Shown here: piece after piece, positions 1-10,190 of the stretch
How the letters are laid out: the number at the start of each line of letters is the position of its first letter
Position numbering within the stretch: the first letter of the stretch is position 1
Program-made: the position numbers and the translations under genes
From: Cryptomeria japonica
Taxonomy: Eukaryota; Streptophyta; Pinopsida; Cupressales; Cupressaceae
DNA length: 64,000 nucleotides
Direction: 5' to 3'
Assembly (NCBI RefSeq): GCF_030272615.1
Contig: NC_081405.1
Location: 313,061,735-313,125,734, forward strand
The notes under the pieces: model-generated
Told to the model about the DNA's origin: nothing
What the model saw: only the letters and a program-made list of their open reading frames with translations
The model's database searches: none

Positions 1-289
1 CTCTCCTCATTATCTCTTCAACCAATCTATTGAATTGAGGATCCATTATAGACTCTTGTATGTCTGCCGATAGTATTGAAGAATTGTCCACATTATCATT
101 GTGTGAAGCGTTGTGTATAGTGTTTGCGCTTTCCACATTTGGATTGTGTCTATAAACATTCATGTCTGGTAATGTAGTGTGCTCAGGATTGTAGAAGACA
201 TCATTGTCATACTCATAAGAACTCATGTTTACGGACCCTTGAGCTTCTTTAGCTTTTCTCCTAGATTTTTGAAGACGGGTTTCAACCAT
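1..289 (-). CDS. N-terminal part of a retrotransposon ORF (gag or ORF1), runs off left edge
   Basis: The ATG is the complement of 287-289 and the frame stays open for 96 codons to the window edge. I do not recognise a domain. The first 16 residues are strongly basic and the rest is rich in Asn, Asp and Ser with no membrane segment, so it looks like a soluble structural protein. It lies on the same strand as, and 2.3 kb downstream of, the LTR and primer-binding-like site at 2613-3425, which is the place of the first ORF of a Ty3/gypsy element. Tat-lineage elements may carry an extra ORF before gag, so this could be either. The absence of stops in a region of decayed elements suggests a fairly young copy. 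Confidence 0.5.
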   Translation of the reverse strand, partial: MVETRLQKSRRKAKEAQGSVNMSSYEYDNDVFYNPEHTTLPDMNVYRHNPNVESANTIHNASHNDNVDNSSILSADIQESIMDPQFNRLVEEIMRR

Positions 290-780
290 GAACTAGGTGT
301 TTAGCAATATGTGAGAGACTAGACGAAAATGACAAGAGTATGTAAGACCAAGAGTTGTATGGAATGTAAATGAATCTGAAGTTTACTTGCAATGTCCAAA
401 GTGTAAGATCAAGTATGTAAGTAGTAGAGTAGGTGTGACTTCCAAAGAGAGGATAGTTTCTCTTGATGAGGTAAGCTGACCTTGACTCTAAGTAAGACCA
501 AATGAGACCCAAAGGTAAGAAACCTTGATGAGGGACCACTTAGCAAAGTGTTGTTGTATGTTGACAAAGTATGATGAGGACAAGCAAGTGACCTTTTGAC
601 TCAAGTTTAGATAAGTATGAATGTAAAATGAGATGTGAAGCAATGATGGACTATGTAAGACCTTAGAACAGGCTGAATGCTAGATGAAACCTGAAGAGAC
701 CACCTAGGAAGCTCAAGTATGCCGAAACTGATTTCTTTGTTTGCTTGACTGTTAAACTTTTTTTTTTTTCAAATCCTGAC

Positions 781-1062
781 ACAGACGCCTCTGTATACTT
801 CACAGACGCGGTTTTAAGACACAGACGCTATTCTGTTTGACACAAACGTTGTTCTGAGATTTCCTGTTGATGTTTGCTGGGACTGTAACAGTTTTTGCAA
901 TTTTGGACACAGACGCTTCTGTATACTTCACAGACGCGATTTCCAGACACAGACGTGTCTCTGTTCGACACAGACGCTAATAAAAACACAGACGCTATTC
1001 TGTACTTCACAGACGCGTTTATCTGACACAGACGCGGTTTGAACAGACACAGACGCGTTTCT
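781..1062. repeat. CACAGACGC interspersed repeat array 1
   Basis: About twelve copies of CACAGACGC(G/C/T), some degenerate (for example CACAAACGTT), lie roughly 15-30 bp apart. In the sense of the minus-strand element the motif is GCGTCTGTG. CpG is frequent here although the surrounding DNA is CpG-poor. Confidence 0.85.
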
Positions 1063-1324
1063 GTAACCTTAGTGCAATCTTTCCTATCTGTGAATTTGTT
1101 TTGCTGTGACCAAATCTGATTTTTCGACTGTTTTTCGTGACAAGAGGACACAGTGTTGATGACCCAATGTTTGCAGACTGTTTAGACTCCAAAAAGTGTG
1201 TTGTTTGATGTAAAAAAAGTTTTTTGCATACACTTGAAGACACAAAAGACACAATGTTTTGCTGTTTTGTCTTGATTGTTTGAATGTTTATCATAAGTCA
1301 AGCACAATTCTTATGGCTGGCCAG

Positions 1325-1700
1325 GACAATAATTGTTGATCCCACATGGGGTTTTACCCCCGAGGCTACGCTATTCAGAGCGGATACTTAGATGCTTGAC
1401 CTCACTGGCTCCACCCTCGGCACTCACTTCTCGGGTCAGCCAAGCATCAGTCCCCATGAAAACTCCCCATGGCGAACTTTGTATCTCTACTAAGAACCGT
1501 ATGTGTGTGGGCCGCTACCAGAGGTCCGACCTCCTGCCTCAACAACTAGAAGGATTTGGGCATCTAAAACAATGAGGTGCTAGTAAGGGCATCCGCTCGT
1601 GTGGCCATACATGCAGCACTTTCAGCTCTGTAAATACAGAAGGCTCCCAGCCGGTAGGGGTTACGCCCTACAAATGGTCAAATAAATTTGATCAAATGGG
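1325..1700. other. GC-rich block inside the retroelement leader
   Basis: This stretch is markedly richer in G+C than its neighbours and has several short inverted repeats (GGGGTTTTACCCC near 1350; GTAGGGGTTACGCCCTAC near 1656). A plus-strand frame is open from 1333 to 1575, but it starts at TTG and resembles nothing I know. The block sits between the two CACAGACGC arrays. A structured RNA leader is possible; an older inserted fragment is the alternative. Confidence 0.4.
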
Positions 1701-2273
1701 TTTATGGGGAGACATAGTGTCGGTATGAACTAATCAGCACACGTTATTCATAGTTTTCACCATGAATACATTTGATTATAGTGGTTTGGATGAGGTGGGT
1801 TTTCCTCGCTACCACTTGGGTCGTTCTCTTCTCACTAGTAGTCCTAATGACCACACGGGAAGACAGGCCCTCTAAAGAATAAACAAAAAGAGCCTATTGC
1901 TCAAGACACAAAAGACAATGATTCAATTTTAGTGCACCAATTGAAGTGTTTGCTAAGCTATGAAAACAAGGCACACAATAAAAATGACAAAACCCTAGCC
2001 AAGGCCCTGCAACAAAATTGTTAGTAGTTTTGGGTTGTTTCAAATGATAACCCCTTCCTGCAAGCACACAAGTTAGGTAAATTTTAAGAAAACCCAAAAA
2101 GACTTTGTGAAAAGGGGCCTTCAACAAAACGTATTTGCCTCCAAAGCAAGCTGCACAAACCAGGTTAGCTAGATCTGCAAAGGTTAGCCGAAAATAAACC
2201 AGATCTGAAACCCTAAATACAAAAATCCGAAAACCCGAATCGAAAAACTTGAAAAATTTGCAAAACAAAAAGC

Positions 2274-2545
2274 ACAGACGCTGTTATACCAGACACAGAC
2301 GCGTCTGTCCGACACAGACGCGGTTCTGTGAGTCGCAGACGTGATTTAAGAACACAGACGCCTCTTTACTCTGCAGACGCGATCAGATGGTTCACAGACG
2401 CGATTCGGGATCACAGACGCGACTTTTGGAAACCTGCAAAAAAAAATGACAGAAACACAGACGCGATCCAAGATATCACAGACGCCTCTGAAATACAGAA
2501 ACGCGATCCGAACACTCGCAGACGCGGAAAAACCCTAAAATGTCG
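2274..2545. repeat. CACAGACGC interspersed repeat array 2
   Basis: This is a second array of about twelve CACAGACGC-type motifs with the same irregular spacing as array 1, ending about 70 bp before the primer-binding-like site. The open frame 2328-2660 is a translation of the repeat (recurrent Arg-Asp-Ala-Ile) and is not called as a gene. Confidence 0.85.
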
Positions 2546-2612
2546 TCGAAATCGTCTGATCTGCAACTTCAAAAATGCAAAATCTGCAACAAAAATGTTA
2601 AATGCAAAGGGA

Positions 2613-2636
2613 CAAGAGTCCCACCGGGCGTGCCAA
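2613..2636 (-). other. Primer-binding-like site next to LTR
   Basis: Read on the minus strand, the LTR end is followed after two bases by TGGCACGCCCGGTGGGAC. An 18-base tract starting TGG just inside the 5' LTR is what a tRNA primer-binding site looks like. I could not assign the tRNA with confidence. Confidence 0.6.
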
Positions 2637-2638
2637 AA

Positions 2639-3425
2639 TGTATATGGTGAAAATGGATAGCAATAAACAACAAAATTGAAAGACTAAAATGGATTCAACC
2701 ACCAAACCCTAGCCTAACAATGAACAAAGATCCACCATAACATATGAAGATAACCTAAGACAATGCAAATAACTCAAAATCACAAAGATTATACCATCAC
2801 ATGTCCACTAGGGTTTTGATCTCCATTCTTCCTATCTCCATTGATCTTGTTTGATATGCTTGCTCTCAGATTTTTATGTGCACAAGAGCTCAATAAAGAA
2901 CGGAATGTGGTTGCAAGTAGAATTGTAGTGTAGCCAAGTACTCCAAAATCAGTCATTAGTCATTAGGGATTAGGGTTTGACAATGAAGAAAGCATCTCCT
3001 TAAATAGAAGACACAATAAGAAATGGAGGGTTAAGATTGAGAGGTGTAAAAAGAGAGGTCGGCTAGGATTAGAGGGTAGGTATAAGAAATACCAAAATAA
3101 TGAAAGAGGTAGGTAGTGTAGGAAATAAGAGATGAATGACATGTGTCATGTGTAGAAAAGGATAATGAATTAATTAAATAAATAAAGATTTATTTAATTA
3201 ATAGAAGAAGTAGGACAATTAAATAAATAAAATATTTATTTAATTTAGAAAAGGGATAATTTAAATAAATAAATGTATTTATTTAAATGAGAAATAAGGC
3301 TAGAAGAGGATAAATGAATTAATTAAATAAATAAAGATTTATTTAATTAATAGAAGAATTAAGCTTAGATAATTAAATAAATAAAATTTTTATTTAATTA
3401 AACATGACAATTTTAGGTGTCTACA
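2639..3425 (-). repeat. 5' LTR of minus-strand Ty3/gypsy-like element
   Basis: The LTR is 787 bp with TG...CA ends (minus strand starts TGTAGACACC and ends CCATATACA). It is bordered on the inside by the primer-binding-like site. The half nearer 3425 has AT-rich palindromic segments (AATAAATCTTTATTTAATT type) arranged as an imperfect tandem duplication, about 3166-3260 and 3316-3400. The other LTR is outside the window, so the target duplication cannot be tested; the outer flank starts GCTGC. Confidence 0.75.
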
Positions 3426-4117
3426 GCTGCTAATGTCGAGGTTTGAGAAACTAGGGAAGTTTGTTTTCCTAGTAATTTTTTTAAAATAAAATATTTCTAT
3501 AGGGTGTATTGACTTATACCTACCGATCCATGAGACTGTGCAGGATCCTCATCAAAGGGGTTCACGTTCTTGCATATGTAATTCAATTATCTTATGTTAT
3601 CTAAAAATTACATGATACGTATACTAAAAATTACATAGTACACAACATGAATATTATGCAATCATCATAATCATTGTATATTTTGTTATTCCTTACCTTT
3701 ACTTTATGTAAACTATGCAGGATCCTCAACTAAAGGGTTGACGATGTCTATAGTCAATTACCTGTTTACACCAAGGGTGGAAGCATCACACAAAATATAT
3801 ACATGAAATCAACACCAACAATTGAGCATCATAAGCATTACATTTGTAATTTGATAAACAATAAATACATATGTATCATCATATATGTAATTGAGCACCA
3901 TAGGCATCACATATGTATCATAAATTACCATCCATCACATAGCTAATAGATAGTCCACATTCCATAAATAAACACAAAGTTCAAAAAATGTCAAATGTAT
4001 CATCATAAACATGTAATCCATCACATATGTATTTTAAATCACCATCCATCACATAGCTAATAAACAATCCAAATTCCATAAATAAACACAAAGCTCAAAA
4101 AAAGTAATACATTTCAT
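3426..4117. other. Spacer with tandem repeats, 3' side of the CACTA transposase
   Basis: No coding region is seen. Two imperfect copies of a unit of about 110 bp, containing CCATCCATCACATAGCTAAT and TAAATAAACACAAAG, lie at about 3906-4000 and 4027-4110. A shorter pair containing TGCAGGATCCTCA followed by AAAGGGGTT-like sequence is at 3540 and 3718. Subterminal repeats are usual near CACTA element ends, so these may be the 3' subterminal region, but I found no CACTA terminal motif to fix the end. Confidence 0.4.
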
Positions 4118-4126
4118 TCATGTGAT

Positions 4127-4205
<79 letters not shown>

Positions 4206-4281
4206 CCGTCATCATCATTATCATCACCATAATCACCATCATCAGCATCAGCATCAGCATCAGCATCAGCATCAGCATCAG

Positions 4282-4337
<56 letters not shown>

Positions 4338-6768
4338 ACTTCTACTTCTTCGGTATCTTCTTCTTCCATCTCATTATACTTTATTGGCCTTCCTCTTGGA
4401 TCATGTCTAACAACAAATGACCAACCCGGTTTATGTGGAACCTTTGAGTAAAATACCTGCTGACAATGTCTTGGAAGAACAGAGGGCTCATCCCCAACTA
4501 GCTGAAATTACCTTGTATTAACCATTGTAAATCCATTAGCATGTTCAATAATAGTTCTATCGGTATCATTTTTATTCAGTCGTAGCCTATACCATTTGAT
4601 GATGAACAAAACTAATTTGAAGGAATTAAAGTCACTCAAGTATATCATTCAAAATGCCATAGTATCAATTTTGAGACTCTTGAGGATGTATGTCATTTCT
4701 AGATGAAATATTGGTTACCTCAAAGGCTGTAGTTATCCTAGAATCACAAGGTTTCTTCGTGTCGTCTAGCTTTTTGATGCAAAATTTATGACCATTGCAA
4801 CACATAGCCTTGTGGTGTTTGACCTACAATATGTCTAGCATGTTAAAATTATTGCATCATGAGGTGATAAACATATGGGTGATTAATAAAATTATACGTA
4901 CCTATTTATCTCTTAAACCATATGCGAAATCAATTTCCCTTTGTGTAACATTGGAATCTCCATTACGATGAGCTTCTTTAACCAATGAAGCCACACCTTC
5001 CCATGTTAATGTGCGACCAGAATGTTGACATCATCCAGTCCACACCATCATCCAATCAAGATTGTTTGCAATATACAAATGTAGCCCATCCCACTTCCAA
5101 CCAACTATATAAATAATTAATAGATGACTTACAGCCAATTTATTTAGAAGATTAAGAATTAATTAACTACAATAACATCTTATAATTACCTCACTTTCCT
5201 CAATCTACCTTTCCCCATCAAGTACTCCTCTTCTAATTTGTTAATGGGGTTGGGATCCCAAATGCGATCTATGTGGATCTCTGCTGCAAAGTTAGGAATA
5301 TATTCAACAGCGTACACCATAGTCCGGTATACCATATATCCCTTCACCATAGAACCCTCAAGATGTTCTCTTTATTGAACCAAAGCCTTCAAAAATTTTA
5401 AGTGCCTCTCAACCATCCACATTGACCTAGTGTGTACAGGTCCACACAATTCAATCTCCTGAACTTGGTGTATGAGGTAGTGTTCTTGTGCATTGAAAAA
5501 AGTTGAAGGTAGACACGTTTGCATTTCACATATTAAATGAGGAATTTTTCTCTTCCAATATTTATATCTTCTTTATGGATTTCTTTAGATGACAACCACC
5601 TAGAAGAGATTCAAGACACAAAATTATATAAATGAGACTTTACAAAATAATATAAAATATATTACATAACAAGTAAAAAAAATCACAAATATATTATCTA
5701 TACAACAAATTTAACAAAGATCACTACTTACCTCATGTATTTTCCAAGATCATATATGACTTGCTTGACATTATTGTCAAAGTTGTCTGGGAGAGATAGA
5801 GGTAGAACATACTGCAACAATTATCAAATGATCTTTTCATTGTTTTCTAACATAATACAATGAAAAGTACATGCATAGTATACAAATATTTAGTAAATAC
5901 ACAAGAACATGAATTACCTTAATAAAGGTATGCCAATCATGTATTTTCATCCCTGGCCCAAACTTACTTTTCTTTGATATGAGATTGTTTATGTTCGCAA
6001 CAAATCTTGTGGGAAATCAAATTTTTCTAATGACGTCTTTTATAGCATTGCTTTGTTGGTCTATTAATAACCAAGGAAGGGCACTTATATTAATCTGGTC
6101 TCCATTTCTATTTGATTAAATGACATTTTTCATCGCATGATTGGATTCCTAAATGTCACTACAAATTTTGACAATTTTTTCTTTGTCATGCCTTCCCTCC
6201 AATATTTTCCATAATGTCTTTGTTATATTCTTTCCAATATGCATAGTATCAAAAAATGGACAGTTTGTAGCTTCTCGTAGTAGGGAAACCTACTTAATTG
6301 TCTCGGATAAATTTTTAGTCCCTTTGGAAGGTGGTCATTAATTCTTTTATGACCTTCGCGATCATCAATTACATCATCAGTAAACAAAACACAATAGAAA
6401 AATACAAATTCCAAACATAAACCATTAGATGGAATGACATTACCTTGACAATTAATTCTATTATATTCCAACTTCCATAGGCAAGGTGTCATTCTTCGTG
6501 GCTTTGATGTAGTCTCTTCTTTCCCATTGAAAAAATGTTTTTCAGTATTTTGATACTTATGATTTATGTGGAGGAAGTGCCTATACTCATCAAACACCTT
6601 CTTTCCTAAACCTTTTGAATGACGGGATTTCATCTTTGGACCACAAACTAGACATGCAAATTTTCCCTTTGTTTGAAGACCTAAAATATAATGTATAATT
6701 GGATTAAATATGTTAATTTTCATAATTAGAATTATAATTAGAAACTTGAACATTGTAACATACCACAA
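4118..6768 (-). pseudogene. Tnp2 transposase, core to C-terminus (CACTA), broken
   Basis: 6223-6768 has the Tnp2 core pattern: a cysteine pair ACLVCG, then GLGKKVFDEYRHFL and IN(H)KY, where Tnp2 proteins have ACPIC and HRRFLP(M)NH. About 5210-5830 resembles DUF4218: LPLSLPDNFDNNVKQ, then YLIHQVQEIELCGPV, HTRSMWMVERHLKVLK and EGSMVKGYM. About 4380-5060 resembles DUF4216: VLFIIKWYR, then HCQQVFYSKVPHKPGWSFVV. The reading frame then enters a run of about 70 acidic and Ala codons encoded by a GAT microsatellite and stops at 4118. Several frames must be combined and stop codons intervene, so this is a pseudogene. The family cuts and pastes CACTA elements in the nucleus. Confidence 0.8.
4126..4337. 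repeat. GAT/ATC trinucleotide microsatellite within transposase tail
   Basis: This is a run of ATC repeats of about 212 bp, interrupted near 4205-4240 and containing six or seven hexamers of the CAGCAT type at 4243-4284. On the minus strand, in the transposase frame, it reads Asp repeats with an (Asp-Ala) block. Open frames here are repeat translations. Confidence 0.9.
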
Positions 6769-6975
6769 AAATGTCTTAGCCCTAGGGCATCATGTATTGT
6801 TCATACAAGCATTGCATGGAATTGAAATTGTCTTTGTCCTATTGGTCTAGAGACGTCATGTATAGTGACACCATTCCATAACTCCAATAACTCATCGATA
6901 AGAGGCTCAATATATACATTCATATCTTTAACTTGGTACTTACCTAGTTGAATGAATAAAAACATTACATAATTA

Positions 6976-7589
6976 TTATGACCATTTTACTGCAATATTT
7001 ATAATTAAATGTAGATGACTATTAAATGATAAAATACCTGGAACAATTATCACCAACATTATGTTCTCCCTCTTTATTGACATCCATGGAGGAATATTAT
7101 TGTTGATAACAAAAACTGGCCACACTGAGTAAACAGATCTCATCTCTCCAAATGGATTGACACCATCTGCTACCAATGAAAGCTTGAGATTACAAGGTTC
7201 TTCTTTAAAGTGTGGCCACCTTTCCTCTATGTCCATAAATTTTGAACCATCCGTAGGCATTCAAATAATTCCATCTCAACTTCTATTGCATGCATGGTAA
7301 TCCATAAATTGTGACAAGCTAGTGCACCTAAAAATCATTGCATACATGGAATAATGGGAATATAACGAAGAACCTTGCGAGGTACCTTTTTTGTTATTTG
7401 ATCTATTCTATATCTAGTTATATGACATTCAGGGTTGCAAATTCATGTTGTTTATGATATATAATATAATCATTGGGACAAGCATCTATTACTTGATACT
7501 CCATTCCATTATCTTTTAGAATGGAAGATAATTCTCGGTATGAGCGAGGTAGAATATTTGATGGTGGTAACAAAAACTCACCTATCAAT
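6976..7589 (-). pseudogene. Tnp2 transposase, middle part, broken
   Basis: The 6976-7260 segment reads PTDGSKFMDIEERWPHFKEE, then SLVADGVNPFGEMRS, YSVWPVFVINNNIPPWM and MLVIIVPG. This is the strongly conserved Tnp2 block around DG(F/V)NPFG and PPWM. Between 7260 and 7589 a second frame reads LIGEFLLPP, LPRSYRELSSILKDNG and YQVIDACPNDYI, the block that precedes it in Tnp2 (IDACPND). The two parts are in different frames with stops between them, so the gene is dead here. Upstream it joins, through a predicted intron, to the exon cut by the LINE-like insertion. Confidence 0.85.
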
Positions 7590-7675
7590 CTACAAAATAT
7601 TAATTTGTTAATATAAAGAATATTAATGGTACATGATTCACCCTTTATTAACTATAATGACATATACGACATACC
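7590..7675 (-). other. Probable intron of the Tnp2 gene
   Basis: On the minus strand, GTATGT follows TGTTAAG, and TTTTGTAG precedes ATTGATAGG. Removing these 86 bases joins the exon ending ISCML to RLIGEFLLPP in one frame, which is the order expected in Tnp2. AT-rich composition and length fit a short plant intron. The prediction comes from sequence only. Confidence 0.6.
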
Positions 7676-7688
7676 TTAACATACATGA

Positions 7689-9508
7689 AAATCTCAACCG
7701 TAATGTGCCCACCAGCTGTGATAGTTGGAAGGGTGAAAGGAAAATTTGGAGAAGGTTTCATAGATATGGCTTCACTAATTATATGGATAAATTGCATGGG
7801 AGCAAGAAGTCCATTTCCCATGGTTTTGCCAAGGGCTGGAAAAATAATAGAGTTACTCTGTTTGGTCAAACCTAGAAATTGGATGAAGATTTGGTGGCTG
7901 AGGTGACCGGTTTGCAGAAGGATGGCATCAAGTTTTACAGAGACCACAAGTTCTCAGTAGAAGCCATAAATAATTTCCCCAAAAACAAAGAAGAAAGGGC
8001 TCGCCTTGCCAAAACAGATAATACTTCCTATTATCTCCCTAACCAGGTAAAATCATTTTGGCAAAAAATGTTGAAAGTGTTAATGGAGTATCTTACGGTT
8101 GATGGTAGGTTTTTGAAAGTCTACAATTACCACTTTTTTATCCTTGACCACTTTCGCCATGGCTCTAATATATCTCTGCCCTTCTACTTGGCCTCCTCAC
8201 TTAATGATAGTCTAGCTGACCATGCTAAGAAACCTAATTCTTACCCCATTGCTCACCAAGGTCTTATTTTGTTAATATATGAGTATCTTAAGGGTAAAGT
8301 TAAGGCTAATAAGGATGATCCCTTTATGGAGAATGCACATATTTTTGAGGATTATGATGGTTTTGACTCTGATGAGGATTCTTCTAATCTTCCTCCTAAA
8401 AATAAATTGAGGGTAAGTGAAAAAGTTGAAGAAGACACTAAAGAGAAGGTTGTTTCTAAGTAGGAGCAAGAGAAGGAGGTGGAAGAAGAGGCGGAGAATG
8501 AGCAGGAGAAGGAGGTTGAGGGTGAGGAAGGGGACAAAGTTAATGAGCAGAGAGAAGAGGATGTTGAAGAGTTAGAGGCGAAGGAGAATCCCTATGATTC
8601 GAACAATAGGGATGATGTTCAACATAATATGGAGGAGGGAAACCCTAGGTCTGAGGATTCTTCCCAAGATATGGAGAATACGGATTCCATTTTGAATGCT
8701 GCTAGAAGCAACACTCTAAAAATGTTCAATTTCCAGAAGTGGGTGGTTGATAACATTACTAGAATTCAGGAAAAATAGAGAGAGTTGGATTTCAAAATTG
8801 ATAATTTGGTTAAGGATATCGTCATTAAAGGAAAAGAGGAAAATGTGGAGGATAATAGTGTTGCAAAGGATGAAAAAGAAATTCTGGACTAGCCGGAAAG
8901 TGAGATTATAAAGGGAGATTTGAAGCACCTAGAGGATTTGGTGAGGACTCTCAAAGAAAAGGGTGAGTCTGATAATGATCTAATAAACAATCGGATTCAA
9001 AAAACTGAGTGCTCTGAGGAAATTCATGGAGCATAGTTTGGTTGTGTTGAAGGTGTCTTCTCAAAACATGAATGTGCTGGTTTCTTGCCTGGAGAAGGAT
9101 AAGGAGAATAAAGACACTATGATTTTTGATGATGAGCCAGATTCTAGTTCTGCTCAACACTCCTCCAGACACAGAACTAGGCAAAATGCAAGAGAGCTGG
9201 AGCTGAAGACAAAAGGCAATCAACAGGTGCAGGAAAATAAAGACTTGAAAGAGGAAACAAAAGCGATGATGATGTTGGTCAAGGATGCGGAAGAGACTAT
9301 TAAGATTTTTACCTAAAATGTAATTTTGTTCTAGGTGTGCCAGTTTCTTGTTGGCCCTTTGCTGTTCTTTACTCTGGTTGTTGTCTTTTGTGTTGTTCTT
9401 TTTCAGCCTTTCTCTCTTTATTTTGTTTTCTCTAGTTTCTCTATTGCTTTTCTTTTCGTTATGTAAGTGGGTTTCGGGTCCTTTAAAACCTGATTTTCCT
9501 TAATCAAA
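7689..9508 (+). mobile_element. LINE-like retroposon inserted in the Tnp2 gene
   Basis: The insertion is flanked by AACATACATGA at 7678-7688 and again at 9509-9519, an 11-bp target duplication with about 10 further loosely similar bases. The 3' end (about 9467-9508) reads GTGGGTTTCGGGTCC then TTAAAACCTGATTTTCC and TTAATC before a short A run, which resembles 3' ends of plant LINEs. No endonuclease or reverse transcriptase is present, so it is either a non-autonomous element or a 5'-truncated copy. It carries one broken ORF (see 7695-9316). Confidence 0.65.
7695..9316 (+). pseudogene. Broken ORF of unknown function with acidic coiled-coil tail, in the retroposon
   Basis: A single plus-strand frame can be followed over most of about 540 codons, interrupted by TAG stops, several at positions where Gln is likely. 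The N-terminal two thirds is globular and helical (YYLPNQVKSFWQKML, EYLTVDGRFLKVYNYHFFIL, DHFRHG, KPNSYPIAHQGLILLIYEYL). From about 8340 on it is extremely Glu/Lys-rich, followed by a heptad-like segment. The arrangement, and the pattern around RHG and IAHQGLILLIYEYL, recur in the ORF at 45320-47430. I think it belongs to the plant transposon-associated helical domains, but no named family is certain. It is non-functional as it stands. Confidence 0.55.
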
Positions 9509-9520
9509 AACATACATGAG

Positions 9521-9852
9521 ATTGTTATGTTGGATAAACCATTCATAACCTTGAAGTTAACCAACAACAATACATCAGAGAGAAGAGTTGTATGGGAGCC
9601 TTCATAAAGGGGCTCGCATGCCTTCTCAAGTACAGGTAAATCATGAATAACATCAAAGTCATCTTGATCATCATGATCGGTTACGCTTGTACTAAATGTG
9701 TAATGGATCAATGTATTTGTACCATCATCTTCAATTGTGTTTTCTAGCACATGATTGTCATATTCCATGGGATCATTATCTTTAGCTTGGATATTCACAC
9801 CTCCATGTTCCCCCACTTCAAAAAACATATTCTCCGGGTTGTGTTGGTCCAT
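9521..9852 (-). pseudogene. Tnp2 transposase, N-terminal helical region
   Basis: The frame starts at ATG 9852 with an acidic region, followed by EPLYEGSHTTLLSDVLLLVN and NGLSNITISCM. Tnp2 proteins have here an acidic segment followed by PLYPG(C/S)...LS.L(V/L)LM.L....G.S...F. The frame continues past 9520 into the inserted retroposon (nominally to 9418), so those last residues are not transposase. The rest of the exon lies on the other side of the insertion, at 7676-7688. Confidence 0.75.
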
Positions 9853-9989
9853 ATCATGTTCCCTGGAGCTTGACCTATATAAAAATAATCAACATAAATA
9901 AACCATGATCATGATCTCATCATGAAGTGATTTCTTATGTATATAAATTATTAAAATGATATAATGAACAACTTACCAATGGATGATAA

Positions 9990-10190
9990 TCATGTCCCCC
10001 TTCAATGTGACCATGCTGCCTACAATGTTTCTTAGGTGTTTTGATTAGAAGTCTTCTAGTCTTTAAGCCTTACAAATTTTGCAGGGACAATAAAATTTTC
10101 CATCACCTTTTCTTTCAACTTAGACCACAATCTAGCAATTGTCTCCTTATTTTGTTCTTCGTTGATATTTTCTGACATGGTCTTTCTTCA
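9990..10190 (-). pseudogene. Tnp2 N-terminal transposase-associated domain, broken
   Basis: On the minus strand one frame reads GDGKFYCPCKICKA and a shifted frame reads LIKTPKKHCRQHGHIEGG. This matches the short N-terminal domain of Tnp2 proteins, which has a CPC..C motif and then an HL..(Y/H)G pattern. A frameshift and stops separate the two halves. It is the most upstream piece of the transposase I can identify. Confidence 0.55.

Larger units (their letters stand above)
290..2612 (-). other. Long untranslated leader of the left-edge Ty3/gypsy-like element
   Basis: No convincing coding region lies between the first ORF (ATG at 289) and the primer-binding-like site. ORFs in this stretch are repeat translations or shadows. 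It holds two arrays of the CACAGACGC motif (781-1062 and 2274-2545) and, between them, a GC-rich block (1325-1700). The remainder is AT-rich without visible structure. Leaders over 2 kb occur in Ty3/gypsy elements of the Tat type; assignment to this element is an inference from position and strand. Confidence 0.55.
4118..10190 (-). mobile_element. Decayed CACTA (En/Spm) DNA transposon, Tnp2 transposase region
   Basis: Segments on the minus strand, in order from 10190 down to 4118, match the order of domains in plant Tnp2 transposases: transposase-associated zinc-binding N-terminus, the conserved N-terminal helical region, the transposase core, the DUF4218-like region, the DUF4216-like region and an acidic tail. 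The order is broken by a plus-strand LINE-like insertion at 7689-9508. Frameshifts and stops make the gene inactive. Terminal inverted repeats were not located, so the outer limits are those of the recognisable coding sequence. Confidence 0.8.

Noticed and set aside
1333-1575. Plus-strand ORF in the GC-rich block
   Set aside because: TTG start, no similarity to known proteins, opposite strand to the element; more likely structured leader DNA.
781-2545. CRISPR-like array (short repeats with spacers)
   Set aside because: Motif of only nine bases, irregular spacing, plant context and location in a retroelement leader; no cas genes.
2328-2660. Plus-strand ORF rich in Arg and Asp
   Set aside because: Translation of the CACAGACGC array; it runs opposite to the element and into the LTR.
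4114-4338. Open frame of repeated Met on the minus strand
   Set aside because: Translation of the ATC/GAT microsatellite in another frame.
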